The translations under genes and the position numbers were made by a program. A stretch of DNA of 64,000 nt from Planctomycetota bacterium (GTDB lineage Bacteria; Planctomycetota; Phycisphaerae; Sedimentisphaerales; Anaerohalosphaeraceae). The notes beneath the pieces are model-generated. The model was not told where the DNA came from and made no database searches. It was given only the letters and a program-made list of their open reading frames with translations. Location: NCBI GenBank assembly GCA_029552545.1, contig JAKPDO010000031.1, positions 47,741 through 111,740 on the forward strand, given 5' to 3'. Below are positions 7,145 to 15,292 of this stretch, one piece after another (the stretch's first letter is position 1; every line of letters starts with the position of its first letter).

Positions 7145-9127
7145 CTATTCTACTTCTTGTCCGCAGACTTTTTCAAGAAAGGATTTTCCCTGCTGGTACA
7201 ACTGAAGACGGGTTTCTATTTCTGAAAGAAGGGTAGTATTTTTGTTCTGATAAGCCAGATTCCAAGCTTCTTGCGCTGTCGTCGCTGCTTGCGGAAAATC
7301 CCCAACGGCCGCATAAGCGGCGGCCAGAATATCCAGGCGGCGGGCCGTGGGCCCAAACAGTCGAACCAGATGCCGGCTGAGCGACAGCGCCTCCTGCGGA
7401 CGCCGCACAGCGTCTTCTTCACAGACCGCCAGTACCCAGGCCAGATTTTCTTCTGCAGGCGAAAAATACGGATTTTGCTCCAGAGACTGACGCCAGGCAT
7501 TGACGGCCTCCGCCGTTCGTCCCTGAAGGCAGCGGACCTCTCCCAGAGCGTTCAGCAGACGGGCGTTTCGGGGGCTGTCCTGAAGGGCTTCCAGGAGGGT
7601 TTTCTCCGCCGCCTCAATCTGTCTGCTCCGCAAATAGACTTCTGCGATATATCCGAGAATTTCCGAGTGGTTTTTCGGGCGAATCGCCAGCGCTTTCTGC
7701 AGATAAAAAAGAGCTTTTTCATAGTTGTTTTTCTTCAGATGGAAAGACCCAAGATTCACGGCACACTGAAACAGGTTCGGATACCGTTCCAGAACGGATT
7801 CCGACATTTCAATGGCTCGGTCCAGCTGGCCAGTTTGGGCCAGCCGATAAGCCAGATTGACTTCCAGGGTCGGATTGTCCCCGGTGACTTGAATCGAGTG
7901 TTCAAAAAGGGTGACAGTGTCCTTCCAGCGGTAGGTCTGAATCCATGTGCCGAACAGAAGGGCCGCAAATCCTGCGGCGCAAAGGACGCCGGCAGAGACA
8001 ATTCGGCCGGGACGTGCTCGTGTCCACTCACGGACCGCCCAGAAAAGGGCGATTCCGGCTCCGATGGAGGGCAGATACGTGTAGCGGTCCGCCATGGCCT
8101 GTCGTCCGATTTGGACAAGGCCGATGACGGGAAGCAGAACTATCAGGTACCAGAACCAGCCGACGAAAAGCCAGGGCCGCCGGCGGGACTGAAGCCCAAA
8201 AAAGACGCTGATGCCCAGTAATGCCCCCAGAGAGAATCCCAGCCGAATCAGACTGAAATCCGGCCGGAGGGGATATAGAACAGAGAGATTTGTTGGACAG
8301 AAGATTTTTGAAAGGTAGCGGAAATACGACACGGCGGCATTTTCGAGCCGGTACCGAAGCGGATAAACGGTCCAGTCCGTCTGCGCACCGCCCTGTTTTT
8401 GAGCGAAATAGAGGACAAAACAGAATCCGATGCAGAGAAGAAAAAACGGAATTTTTTCCAGCAGAAGGGGTTTCAAGTCCTTAATGGTTTTCATTCTTTC
8501 CAAAGGCCAGACATCCAGAAGCAGAAAGACCAGGGGCCATGTGACGAGCATCCCTTTGGCCAAAAGGCCGAGCGAAAGAAGCAGGAAGGTCAGACCGTAT
8601 GAAGAAAAAGTTTTCTTTTTTGTGAAGGCACAATAGGCCGCAAGTGTCAGAACCCCGAAGAACCCGCATAAAACGTCTTTCCGTTCCGCCGCCCAGGCAA
8701 CCGATTCCGCACGAAGAGGATGAATAGAAAAGAAAAGGGCGGCTGCAAAGGCGCACCAGAGTGAGCCGGTGGCCCGCCGGAGCCATTCGAACAGGGCTAT
8801 AGCCGTCAGCAGATGCAGCAGAAGACTGGTCAGGTGATGGCCGGCCGGATGCAGCCCAAACAGTTCCACATCCGCCATATGGCTCAAAAGGGTCAGAGGA
8901 TGCCAGTTGCCCAGAAAAACCGTTGTAAAGGCCCAGCGAATCGATTCGAGGGTCAGTCCCATTCGAACGTACGGATTGTCCACGATGTATTCGGTATCGT
9001 CGAAATCGATAAAGTCGTTCTGAAGGATGTTGCTGAAAGCCGACCAGGTAAGAATTATTAGTAGACATACAGCAACAAAATTACGAGAACAAGAGGAGAA
9101 ATAATTCTTTTTTGTGGACTGAACCAT
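7145..9127 (-). CDS. Membrane GT-C-like protein with C-terminal TPR repeats (TMTC-like)
   Basis: A 660-residue protein. The first 400 or so residues form about ten membrane helices with motifs F-I-D-F-D-D-T-E-Y (near residue 38), GNWHPLTLLSHM (near 73) and HPLRAESVAWAAERKDVL (near 137), common to TMTC-like GT-C-fold glycosyltransferase relatives abundant in planctomycetes. The remaining part carries several tetratricopeptide repeats. Such proteins may transfer sugars to secreted proteins or lipids, with TPRs presenting partners, but substrate and activity are unknown. It begins 9 bp after der and precedes cstA. Confidence 0.75.
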   Translation of the reverse strand: MVQSTKKNYFSSCSRNFVAVCLLIILTWSAFSNILQNDFIDFDDTEYIVDNPYVRMGLTLESIRWAFTTVFLGNWHPLTLLSHMADVELFGLHPAGHHLTSLLLHLLTAIALFEWLRRATGSLWCAFAAALFFSIHPLRAESVAWAAERKDVLCGFFGVLTLAAYCAFTKKKTFSSYGLTFLLLSLGLLAKGMLVTWPLVFLLLDVWPLERMKTIKDLKPLLLEKIPFFLLCIGFCFVLYFAQKQGGAQTDWTVYPLRYRLENAAVSYFRYLSKIFCPTNLSVLYPLRPDFSLIRLGFSLGALLGISVFFGLQSRRRPWLFVGWFWYLIVLLPVIGLVQIGRQAMADRYTYLPSIGAGIALFWAVREWTRARPGRIVSAGVLCAAGFAALLFGTWIQTYRWKDTVTLFEHSIQVTGDNPTLEVNLAYRLAQTGQLDRAIEMSESVLERYPNLFQCAVNLGSFHLKKNNYEKALFYLQKALAIRPKNHSEILGYIAEVYLRSRQIEAAEKTLLEALQDSPRNARLLNALGEVRCLQGRTAEAVNAWRQSLEQNPYFSPAEENLAWVLAVCEEDAVRRPQEALSLSRHLVRLFGPTARRLDILAAAYAAVGDFPQAATTAQEAWNLAYQNKNTTLLSEIETRLQLYQQGKSFLEKVCGQEVE

Positions 9128-9136
9128 AATTGTTGT

Positions 9137-10468
9137 TCAAGACCGATCCGCTTTTCTTGTCTCTTTCGGGCGCAGAAGAAGCCGGATGGGCACTTCCTCG
9201 ATGCCGAGCAGTTCGCCGAAGCGGTGGACCAGATAACGCTGATAGGCCGGGTCAAACAGGTTGATGCGGTTGACAAACAGCAGCAGCGTGACCGGCCGGG
9301 TCGCCACCTGCGTCGCATAATAAATCTTCGGAATAATCCCGCGGCTGTGTCCGCCCGCCTTTTCCTCTTCGATCAGCCGAACGGCCTTGTTCAGCCTGGC
9401 CGTCGGCACCTCCAGCGAGGCCTGCTTGAACAGCTCCATCGCCAAATCCAGCACACTCTGCACATTTTTTCCCTCCAGGGCCGTCGTAAAGGCAATCGGA
9501 GCCCGGCGAAGACCGGCCATCGCTTTTTCCAGATAGTCGGCATAATCCTGCGACCCGGCCCGGTCTTTGGCCAAATCCCATTTGTTGATCACGAGGATGC
9601 AGGGCTTGTATTCCTCCTGAATCAGATGGGCCAGTTTTTTATCCACTTCCGAGACCGGCTCCGTGGCATCCATCACCAGCAGAACCACATCCGCCCGCCG
9701 AATGCTCTTGATGACGCGCGTGTAGCCGTAAAACTCAATATCGTTCTGCATCCGGCTCTTCTTGCGGACGCCGGCCGTATCGATGATGATAAAGCACTTG
9801 CCGTCCTTTTCGAAGCGGACATCCACGGCATCGCGGGTTGTCCCCGGGATTTCGCTGGTAATCACCCGCGGCTGCCCCACAACGGCATTCAGGAAGGTGC
9901 TTTTGCCGACATTGCGTCGTCCGACGATGGCCAGCTTCATCACGGCCTCTTTCGGAGTTTCCGCGGGCAGATGAGCAAGGGCCTCTACGATGCGGTCCAG
10001 CAGTTCCGTTCGGTTGATTTTCTGTTCGGCCGACACGCAAATTGGCAGGCCGAACCCGAGCGGGGTAAAATCGGCAGCGGCGGAAAAAAGAGACGGCGTG
10101 TCGGCTTTATTCGCCGCCAGAATAACCGGCAGATTGTGCTTGCGCAGCAGCACGGCGATTTCCTCATCCAGCGGCGTCAGCCCCTGACGAATATCCACCA
10201 GAAAAATCACCAGATTGGCGCTGCTGATGGCCTGAAAAATCTGGTTTTCGATATGCTCTTCAAGAGCATCCGAGTCCACAATCCCGTATCCGCCGGTATC
10301 CACCAGTTCAAAGTAGCGGTCTTTGTGGCACAGGATGGTGCTGATGCGGTCGCGCGTAACCCCCGCCGTCGGGTCCACAATGCTGATTCGGCGGCCTGCC
10401 AGCGAATTGAGCAGACTGCTTTTGCCGACGTTGGGACGTCCGATGATGGCTGCGACCGGTAGTGCCAT
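9137..10468 (-). CDS. der: Ribosome biogenesis GTPase Der (EngA)
   Basis: A 443-residue double-GTPase that assists 50S subunit assembly. The first G domain has GRPNVGKSSLLN at residue 8, DTGGYG near 58 and NKAD near 120. The second has GRRNVGKSTFLN near 183, DTAGVRKKS near 232 and NKWD near 298. A KH-like C-terminal domain follows. Length matches the family. A strong promoter lies about 50 bp upstream of the ATG. The gene is immediately followed by the GT-C/TPR gene. Confidence 0.97.
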   Translation of the reverse strand: MALPVAAIIGRPNVGKSSLLNSLAGRRISIVDPTAGVTRDRISTILCHKDRYFELVDTGGYGIVDSDALEEHIENQIFQAISSANLVIFLVDIRQGLTPLDEEIAVLLRKHNLPVILAANKADTPSLFSAAADFTPLGFGLPICVSAEQKINRTELLDRIVEALAHLPAETPKEAVMKLAIVGRRNVGKSTFLNAVVGQPRVITSEIPGTTRDAVDVRFEKDGKCFIIIDTAGVRKKSRMQNDIEFYGYTRVIKSIRRADVVLLVMDATEPVSEVDKKLAHLIQEEYKPCILVINKWDLAKDRAGSQDYADYLEKAMAGLRRAPIAFTTALEGKNVQSVLDLAMELFKQASLEVPTARLNKAVRLIEEEKAGGHSRGIIPKIYYATQVATRPVTLLLFVNRINLFDPAYQRYLVHRFGELLGIEEVPIRLLLRPKETRKADRS

Positions 10469-10514
10469 TGATTGTGAATCTCCGCGAAAAAGATTTTGGA
10501 TTCGTCAATTCCGG

Positions 10515-10542
10515 ATTATACTGGTTTCCATTGTGTTTTCAA
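10515..10542 (-). promoter_or_regulatory. Strong putative promoter of der
   Basis: On the minus strand TTGAAA, a 16-bp spacer and a perfect TATAAT lie about 50 bp upstream of the der ATG, in the short divergent region shared with the zinc-ribbon/PH-domain gene. Confidence 0.6.
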
Positions 10543-10598
10543 GATAACGTCTCGGCTCTGCCGATGGTTAGAGGAAAACAGCTGAAAGTGAGGTTTGT

Positions 10599-11321
10599 GT
10601 GGAACGGGAACGGAAAACTAAGCCCTGTCCTTTTTGCGGGGAGGAGATTCTAGCGGATGCCGTCAAGTGCCGCTGGTGCCGGGAGTTTCTGACGGAAGAC
10701 GAAAATGCCCTTCCGACATCTCATCATGCAGGAACGGCACCCTCTTTGAATCGAGCTGCTCCCAGGCCGGCGGCGGAAGCGGCCCCGAAATCTGCTCTGC
10801 CTGCGGAGACGCTTTCGGTCAGGCCTTCTTTGTGGGAGATGGCAGGAACTTTTTTTGCGGCGGTGCTCTTTGCGGCTCTTGGGATTTGTTTGATGGTTTG
10901 GCCGTTTGAAAAATACCTGTCAGACCCCTCTCGGAGCCAGCCGTCAGTTCAGACAGTCCTTCGAGCGGCGGATTGGGCCGGTGCCGTGATTTTGCTGGTG
11001 GCTGTTATGCGGGCGGCGTATCGAGTCCTTTACCTCAAAAGCATTTTTTATCAGATAAGCCCGGACCGTATCGAATGGAACCGCGGGATTTTCAACCGCA
11101 AAGTGGACAATATCGACATGTTTCGCGTCATCGACATTAAACTGCGCAGGTCTTTGATGGATTGTCTGCTGGGCATCGGCAAGATTACATTGATGACAAG
11201 GGATGAGACGGACCCGGTGTTTGAGTTTGAAAAGATTCGTCGTCCCCGCGAGGTTTATGATTACATCAAAGCCGCTTCCCTGGCCGCCGACCGCAAACAG
11301 GGCGTCGTTCATCTCGAATAA
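10599..11321 (+). CDS. Zinc-ribbon plus bacterial PH-domain membrane protein
   Basis: A 240-residue protein. The N-terminus holds a zinc ribbon with paired cysteines (C-P-F-C near residue 6 and C-R-W-C near 21). A low-complexity linker follows, then two membrane helices (about 85-105 and 125-145) and a bacterial PH domain of the YdbS/YdbT type, recognisable from I-S-P-D-R-I-E-W-N-R-G-I-F and the downstream strands. The GTG start is preceded by GTGAGG. Function is unknown; similar PH-domain proteins sit at the membrane. It is convergent with yraN, ending 2 bp from it. Confidence 0.75.
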   Translation: MERERKTKPCPFCGEEILADAVKCRWCREFLTEDENALPTSHHAGTAPSLNRAAPRPAAEAAPKSALPAETLSVRPSLWEMAGTFFAAVLFAALGICLMVWPFEKYLSDPSRSQPSVQTVLRAADWAGAVILLVAVMRAAYRVLYLKSIFYQISPDRIEWNRGIFNRKVDNIDMFRVIDIKLRRSLMDCLLGIGKITLMTRDETDPVFEFEKIRRPREVYDYIKAASLAADRKQGVVHLE

Positions 11322-11323
11322 GG

Positions 11324-11722
11324 TCAGCGGGGCCGGAAGGCGCCCGGATAATGCCGAATCTGCACCGGGCCGGAAGGGGGGAGAATCACCGTAATAACAT
11401 CGAACCGCAAAGGGCTCTCCGAGAGGTCGTATTGTCTCAGAAAGCACTTTGCGGTCCGAATCAGTTTCTGCTGTTTGCCAAAAGTCACGGAGGAAACGGC
11501 CGGGGCATAATCCTCGCTGCGTCGGGTTTTGACCTCCACAAAGGCCACCGTGCCGTTTCGGTCGGCGGCAATCAGGTCGATTTCGCCGCCGCCGAAGGCA
11601 AAGTTTCGTGCCACCGTCCGCCAGCCGTTTCGCCGCAGGAATCGTTCGGCCTGACGCTGCCCCCATCGGCCCAGTTTTTGCGGGTCGGCCAGGAGACGCT
11701 TTCGTCCGCCGAACAGCAGCAT
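11324..11722 (-). CDS. yraN: YraN/UPF0102 family nuclease-fold protein
   Basis: A protein of about 132 residues with the UPF0102 signature: L-G-R-W-G-Q-R-Q-A-E-R-F-L-R near the start, then GGGEIDLIA and VAFVEVKTRR, the restriction-endonuclease-like metal-binding core. The family often sits in the rpsP-trmD-rplS neighbourhood, as here, but its function is unclear. I chose ATG 11722, which has GGAA about 8 nt upstream. A TTG at 11740, directly after the rplS stop, would add six residues but lacks a ribosome site. Confidence 0.88.
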   Translation of the reverse strand: MLLFGGRKRLLADPQKLGRWGQRQAERFLRRNGWRTVARNFAFGGGEIDLIAADRNGTVAFVEVKTRRSEDYAPAVSSVTFGKQQKLIRTAKCFLRQYDLSESPLRFDVITVILPPSGPVQIRHYPGAFRPR

Positions 11723-11740
11723 CGATTTGTTTCCGTCCAA

Positions 11741-12109
11741 TCAGGCGGTTGCGGTATGTTCGCTGTGCCGCTGGGACAGTCGAACGCCCTTGCCGCTGCG
11801 CTGCCGCAGGTAGTACAGCTTGGCCCGGCGCACCTTGCCGCTGCGGACCGGCTTGATGTCCACCACATTCGGAGAATGCAGCGGGAAGGTCCGTTCCACG
11901 CCCTCGTCATTGACAATCCGCCGGACCGTGAACATCTCGTTCATGCCGCGGCCCTTGCGGGAAATGACAATGCCGGTAAACACCTGAATACGCGACTTGC
12001 CGCCTTCTTCAATGCGGCAGTGCACATCCACCGTATCGCCGATTTCAAAATACGGAATCTCTTTCTTTCGGCTTTTGCTTTCTGCAATTTCTATCAAGTC
12101 TTTCTTCAC
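11741..12109 (-). CDS. rplS: 50S ribosomal protein L19
   Basis: A 122-residue protein with the L19 core: GDTVDVHCRIEEGGKSRIQ near residue 28, FTGIVISRKGRG near 50, and a basic C-terminus with VRRAKLYYLRQRSGKG. L19 sits at the 30S-50S interface. The start codon is GTG with AGGAG about 9 nt upstream. The gene follows trmD by 25 bp in the usual trmD-rplS order and is followed by yraN. Confidence 0.97.
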   Translation of the reverse strand: MKKDLIEIAESKSRKKEIPYFEIGDTVDVHCRIEEGGKSRIQVFTGIVISRKGRGMNEMFTVRRIVNDEGVERTFPLHSPNVVDIKPVRSGKVRRAKLYYLRQRSGKGVRLSQRHSEHTATA

Positions 12110-12134
12110 GGAACTATCTCCTGTTTTTTCATCA

Positions 12135-12845
12135 TTAAGGGTTTTGGTTGTTCATTCGGGCCTCGTACTTCTGCCAGAGGTCCGGCCGAAACAGTCTGGT
12201 TCGCTCGATTCGCTGCTGATTTCGCCACTGGGCAATCCGTCCGTGGTCGCCGCTGAGGAGAATCTCGGGCACTTTCATCCCTTCAAACTCCTCCGGCCGG
12301 GTGTACTGGGGATACTCCAGCAGTCCGTCGCGGAACGATTCATCCTCGGCGGACCCTTCATCGCCCAGCGCTCCCTCCAGCAGGCGGACAACGGCATCAA
12401 TGATCACCATCGCAGGCAGCTCCCCGCCCGTCAGGACATAATCGCCGATGGACAGCTGTTCCGCCCCCAGCCCGATGCGAATCCGCTCATCGAAGCCCTC
12501 GTAGCGCCCGGCAATGAGAATCAGCCGGTTCTCGCGGGCCAGCTCGACGGCCTTGTCCTGCGTGAACAGGGTTCCCTGCGGTGTCAGCAGGATGACTCGT
12601 CCGGGCTGCGGATGCTGCTGCCGGACATGCCGGAAGGCGTCAAACACCGGCTGGCACATCATCACCATCCCGGGGCCGCCGCCGTAGGGCTTGTCGTCCA
12701 CCTTTCGGTACTTGTCCGTGGTGAAATCTCGAATATTCCAAAGAGCAATGTCCGCAATGCCCTGCTGCTGCGCCCGCTTGAGAATTGAATGACTCAGCGG
12801 TGAGTCAAACATCTCCGGAAACAGGGTCAGGACATCGATTCGCAT
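12135..12845 (-). CDS. trmD: tRNA (guanine-37-N1) methyltransferase TrmD
   Basis: A 236-residue SPOUT methyltransferase that forms m1G37 in tRNAs to keep the reading frame. The N-terminus MRIDVLTLFPEMF, the GGGPGMVMM loop and the trefoil-knot motif AGRYEGFDERI...SIGDYVLTGGELP are all present. The gene lies between rpsP and rplS, 12 bp and 25 bp from each. The usual partner rimM is absent between rpsP and trmD. Confidence 0.97.
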   Translation of the reverse strand: MRIDVLTLFPEMFDSPLSHSILKRAQQQGIADIALWNIRDFTTDKYRKVDDKPYGGGPGMVMMCQPVFDAFRHVRQQHPQPGRVILLTPQGTLFTQDKAVELARENRLILIAGRYEGFDERIRIGLGAEQLSIGDYVLTGGELPAMVIIDAVVRLLEGALGDEGSAEDESFRDGLLEYPQYTRPEEFEGMKVPEILLSGDHGRIAQWRNQQRIERTRLFRPDLWQKYEARMNNQNP

Positions 12846-12857
12846 ACGGAATCAGGA

Positions 12858-13238
12858 CTATTCGCCGCCTTCTTTCTTTTCAGACAGCAGACCGGCGGCG
12901 ATTTTTTCAGCCTTCGTAAACGGCAGGCCTTTTTTGCGGGCGATTTCCAGGGCCCGCTGGCGCCGTTTGAGCTTTTCTTCATACTGCGGACAGGTGATGC
13001 CCTGTTTCTTGAGAATCTCGGCGACCGTGTCCGATGTGCCGGCTCCCTGTCCAATCCAGAACTTCACCCGCTCGAGATTGAGCACCACCTGCTTGGCGGG
13101 GTCCTTCTCAATCGGGTCGTAGTGGCCGAGCTTTTCGAGGATTCGGCCGTCGCGCGGCGTGCGGACTTCCACGGCGTTAATCCGGTAGAAGGGCCGGTGC
13201 CGGCGACCCATTCGGGTCATTCTGATTTTCACTGCCAT
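12858..13238 (-). CDS. rpsP: 30S ribosomal protein S16
   Basis: A 126-residue protein with the S16 core MAVKIRMTRMGRRHRPFYRI, followed by RDGRILEKLGHYDP and a conserved region binding 16S rRNA. It carries a lysine- and glutamate-rich C-terminal extension of about 40 residues beyond the shortest S16 forms, including K-K-G-L-P-F-T-K-A-E-K. It is in the ffh-rpsP-trmD-rplS run. Confidence 0.96.
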   Translation of the reverse strand: MAVKIRMTRMGRRHRPFYRINAVEVRTPRDGRILEKLGHYDPIEKDPAKQVVLNLERVKFWIGQGAGTSDTVAEILKKQGITCPQYEEKLKRRQRALEIARKKGLPFTKAEKIAAGLLSEKKEGGE

Positions 13239-13331
13239 ACGTCGTTCCTTTCTTTCCTTGTATGATCAATTTTCGCCGTCGGCCCGATGCCGAAGGCAAA
13301 ACAGGTTTCCGGTTCAATCCGGTCTCAAAAG

Positions 13332-13643
13332 TCAGCGGCCCGCCGCCTTTCTTTTTTCGAGGGCGTAGCCGTTCAGAAAAATCGCCAGCAGGGCCGGGTC
13401 CGCGCCGGCCTCCTGGGCCAGCTGTTCTGTTCGGGCCTGACTGAGCCGCTCGGCGTTTTCTCTTTCCTGCGGCGTCATCCGGGCCACCGCCCGCGCCAGC
13501 TGTTCGTATTCGCTTCGGCTGGGCGCCTGCAGGACCGCCAGTTCGCTCCGCCCGTCCAGCCCCGCAAAGCACGTTCGCACCTGCCGGGCGTACGGGTCGT
13601 CCATAAATCGTTCCAGTTTCTTTAAATACTCCTCGATGGTCAT
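13332..13643 (-). CDS. Conserved-looking hypothetical protein between ffh and rpsP
   Basis: A 103-residue, soluble, mostly helical and charged protein starting MTIEEYLKKLERFMDDPYAR. It starts 1 bp after the ffh stop, so it is almost certainly co-translated with ffh. I do not recognise a family. The body is rich in A, E, R and Q, compatible with a helical bundle. Its place in a translation and secretion operon suggests a link to SRP or ribosome function, but that is guilt by association. Confidence 0.7.
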   Translation of the reverse strand: MTIEEYLKKLERFMDDPYARQVRTCFAGLDGRSELAVLQAPSRSEYEQLARAVARMTPQERENAERLSQARTEQLAQEAGADPALLAIFLNGYALEKRKAAGR

Positions 13644-13644
13644 A

Positions 13645-15057
13645 TCAGCGCCGATGTTTCTTCCGACGCTCCGGACGCTTCCTGGCCGAACGCTGTTTGA
13701 TCTTCCGCCCGCTGTTCAGCGCGCTGAATACGTCCAGTTTTCCGGTCAGCAGACTCTTAAACCCGCCCATCGCGCCGCCGGACAGCGATTTCATCAGGTC
13801 TCGGCTTCGCTTGAACGTCTTGATCAGCGAGGCCACTTCCTGCACATCACGTCCGCAGCCGCGGGCAATCCGCCGCCGGCGGGAGGCGTCGATAATATCC
13901 GGGTCGCGCCGCTCTTCGGGCGTCATCGAATGGACAATCCCTTCCATCCGGTTGATTTCCCGCTCGTCCATATCCAGCTCGCCCAGCTGCGACATCCCCG
14001 GTATCAGCTTGAGCATCGAGGTGATGCCGCCCATCTTTTTGAGGGCCTGCATCTGCTTGAGAAAATCATCAAACCCGAACGTCCCCTTGGCCATCTTGGC
14101 CTGCATTTTCTGGGCTTCTTCCGCATCGAACTGCTCCTGTGCCTTTTCGACGAGGGTCACAATGTCGCCCATGCCCAGAATGCGGCCGGCCATTCGGTCC
14201 GGGTGGAACTCTTCGAGTTTGTCGAGTTTTTCGCCGACGCCGATGAACTTGATGGGCTTGCCGGTGACGGCCTTGACGCTCAAAGCAGCCCCGCCGCGGG
14301 CGTCGCCGTCCAGCTTGGTCAGAATCACACCGTCCAGCTCCAGCCGCTCATTGAAGGCCTTGGCCGAATTGACGGCGTCCTGGCCCGTCATCGCATCGCA
14401 GACCAGATAAATCTGGTGCGGATTGACGGCCTTGGCGACCTGCTCGATTTGGGCCATCATCTCTTCATCGATATGCAGCCGTCCGGCCGTATCGAGGATA
14501 ACAACATCGCAGCCGTTCTGGCGGGCAAACTCAATGCCTTTGCGGGCCACCTTGACGGCGTCCTGGGTATTGCGTTCGGTGTAAATGGGCACGCCGACCT
14601 GCTGCGCCAGCGTTTCCAGCTGGTCAATGGCGGCGGGCCGCTGAAGGTCGTCGGCCACCAGGCAGGGCTTTTTGCCTTTGGAAAGGAGGTACTGGGCCAG
14701 TTTGGCGGCTGTGGTGGTCTTGCCGGAGCCCTGAAGACCCGCCAGCAGGATAATCGTCGGCCCGGGCGAGACAAAATAGATGCGGGTGTCCACCGGCCCC
14801 ATCAGTTTCACCAGCTCATCGTGGACGATTTTGATCATCACCTGGCCGGGCCGAAGACTCTTAATCACCTCCGCGCCGATGGCGGCCTGCTGGACGTCCT
14901 TGCAGAACTGCTTGACGACGTGATAGTTGACATCCGCCTCCAGCAGGGCTTTGCGTACCTCCCGCATCGCATCAGAGACGTTGGCCTCCGTGATGCGCCC
15001 TCGCCCGGTGAGCGAATGAAAAATCGAATTAAATTTGCTGGTTAACGCGTCAAACAA
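13645..15057 (-). CDS. ffh: Signal recognition particle GTPase Ffh (SRP54)
   Basis: The SRP protein that binds SRP RNA and signal sequences and targets ribosomes to the membrane. It shows the N domain (FDALTSKFNSIFHSLTGRG), the G domain with GLQGSGKTTTAAKLA, DLQRPAA, DTAGR and TKLDGDARGG, and an M domain with the RIARGCGRDVQEV helix and a basic C-terminal tail. I place the start at TTG 15057, which gives the family-typical N-terminus and has GGAG upstream. Longer starts reaching ATG 15147 overlap the promoter itself. GTG 15087 or 15078 are alternatives. First gene of the ffh-rpsP-trmD-rplS-yraN operon. Confidence 0.95.
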   Translation of the reverse strand: MFDALTSKFNSIFHSLTGRGRITEANVSDAMREVRKALLEADVNYHVVKQFCKDVQQAAIGAEVIKSLRPGQVMIKIVHDELVKLMGPVDTRIYFVSPGPTIILLAGLQGSGKTTTAAKLAQYLLSKGKKPCLVADDLQRPAAIDQLETLAQQVGVPIYTERNTQDAVKVARKGIEFARQNGCDVVILDTAGRLHIDEEMMAQIEQVAKAVNPHQIYLVCDAMTGQDAVNSAKAFNERLELDGVILTKLDGDARGGAALSVKAVTGKPIKFIGVGEKLDKLEEFHPDRMAGRILGMGDIVTLVEKAQEQFDAEEAQKMQAKMAKGTFGFDDFLKQMQALKKMGGITSMLKLIPGMSQLGELDMDEREINRMEGIVHSMTPEERRDPDIIDASRRRRIARGCGRDVQEVASLIKTFKRSRDLMKSLSGGAMGGFKSLLTGKLDVFSALNSGRKIKQRSARKRPERRKKHRR

Positions 15058-15118
15058 GTCTTCCGACTCCGCTTTTACAGTCTTTACTCTGCGCAGGGAC
15101 TTCCCGCGAAAACGAAGG

Positions 15119-15147
15119 ATTGTAAGGAAAAGATGGGCCTTTTGCAA
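15119..15147 (-). promoter_or_regulatory. Strong putative promoter of the ffh-rplS operon
   Basis: On the minus strand TTGCAA, a 17-bp spacer and TACAAT form one of the best sigma-70-type matches in the window. Transcription would begin near 15112, which rules out the ffh start at 15147 and supports a start at 15057 to 15087. Confidence 0.6.
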
Positions 15148-15236
15148 GCGGAAAAGCCATTCCCGAGCAAAAATCGACTATTTGTGGTTCTACTCTGTCC
15201 ATATTTATCGAATCGTTTGGCATCAGATTCTTTCTC

Positions 15237-15264
15237 TTGCCATTTCGTTTTGGGTCTGGATAAT
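15237..15264 (+). promoter_or_regulatory. Putative promoter of the alcohol dehydrogenase gene
   Basis: TTGCCA, a 16-bp spacer and GATAAT end about 28 bp before the ATG of the iron-containing alcohol dehydrogenase. Confidence 0.5.
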
Positions 15265-15292
15265 AAGGGAACCGTTGGGAAAGGACAGGCCT

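Noticed and set aside
13645..15147. Ffh start at ATG 15147 and an apparently unusual D-L-Q-R-P-A-A motif
   Set aside because: The start lies inside the promoter, so it was moved to 15057. D-L-Q-R-P-A-A is a normal variant of the SRP GTPase motif in many bacteria.
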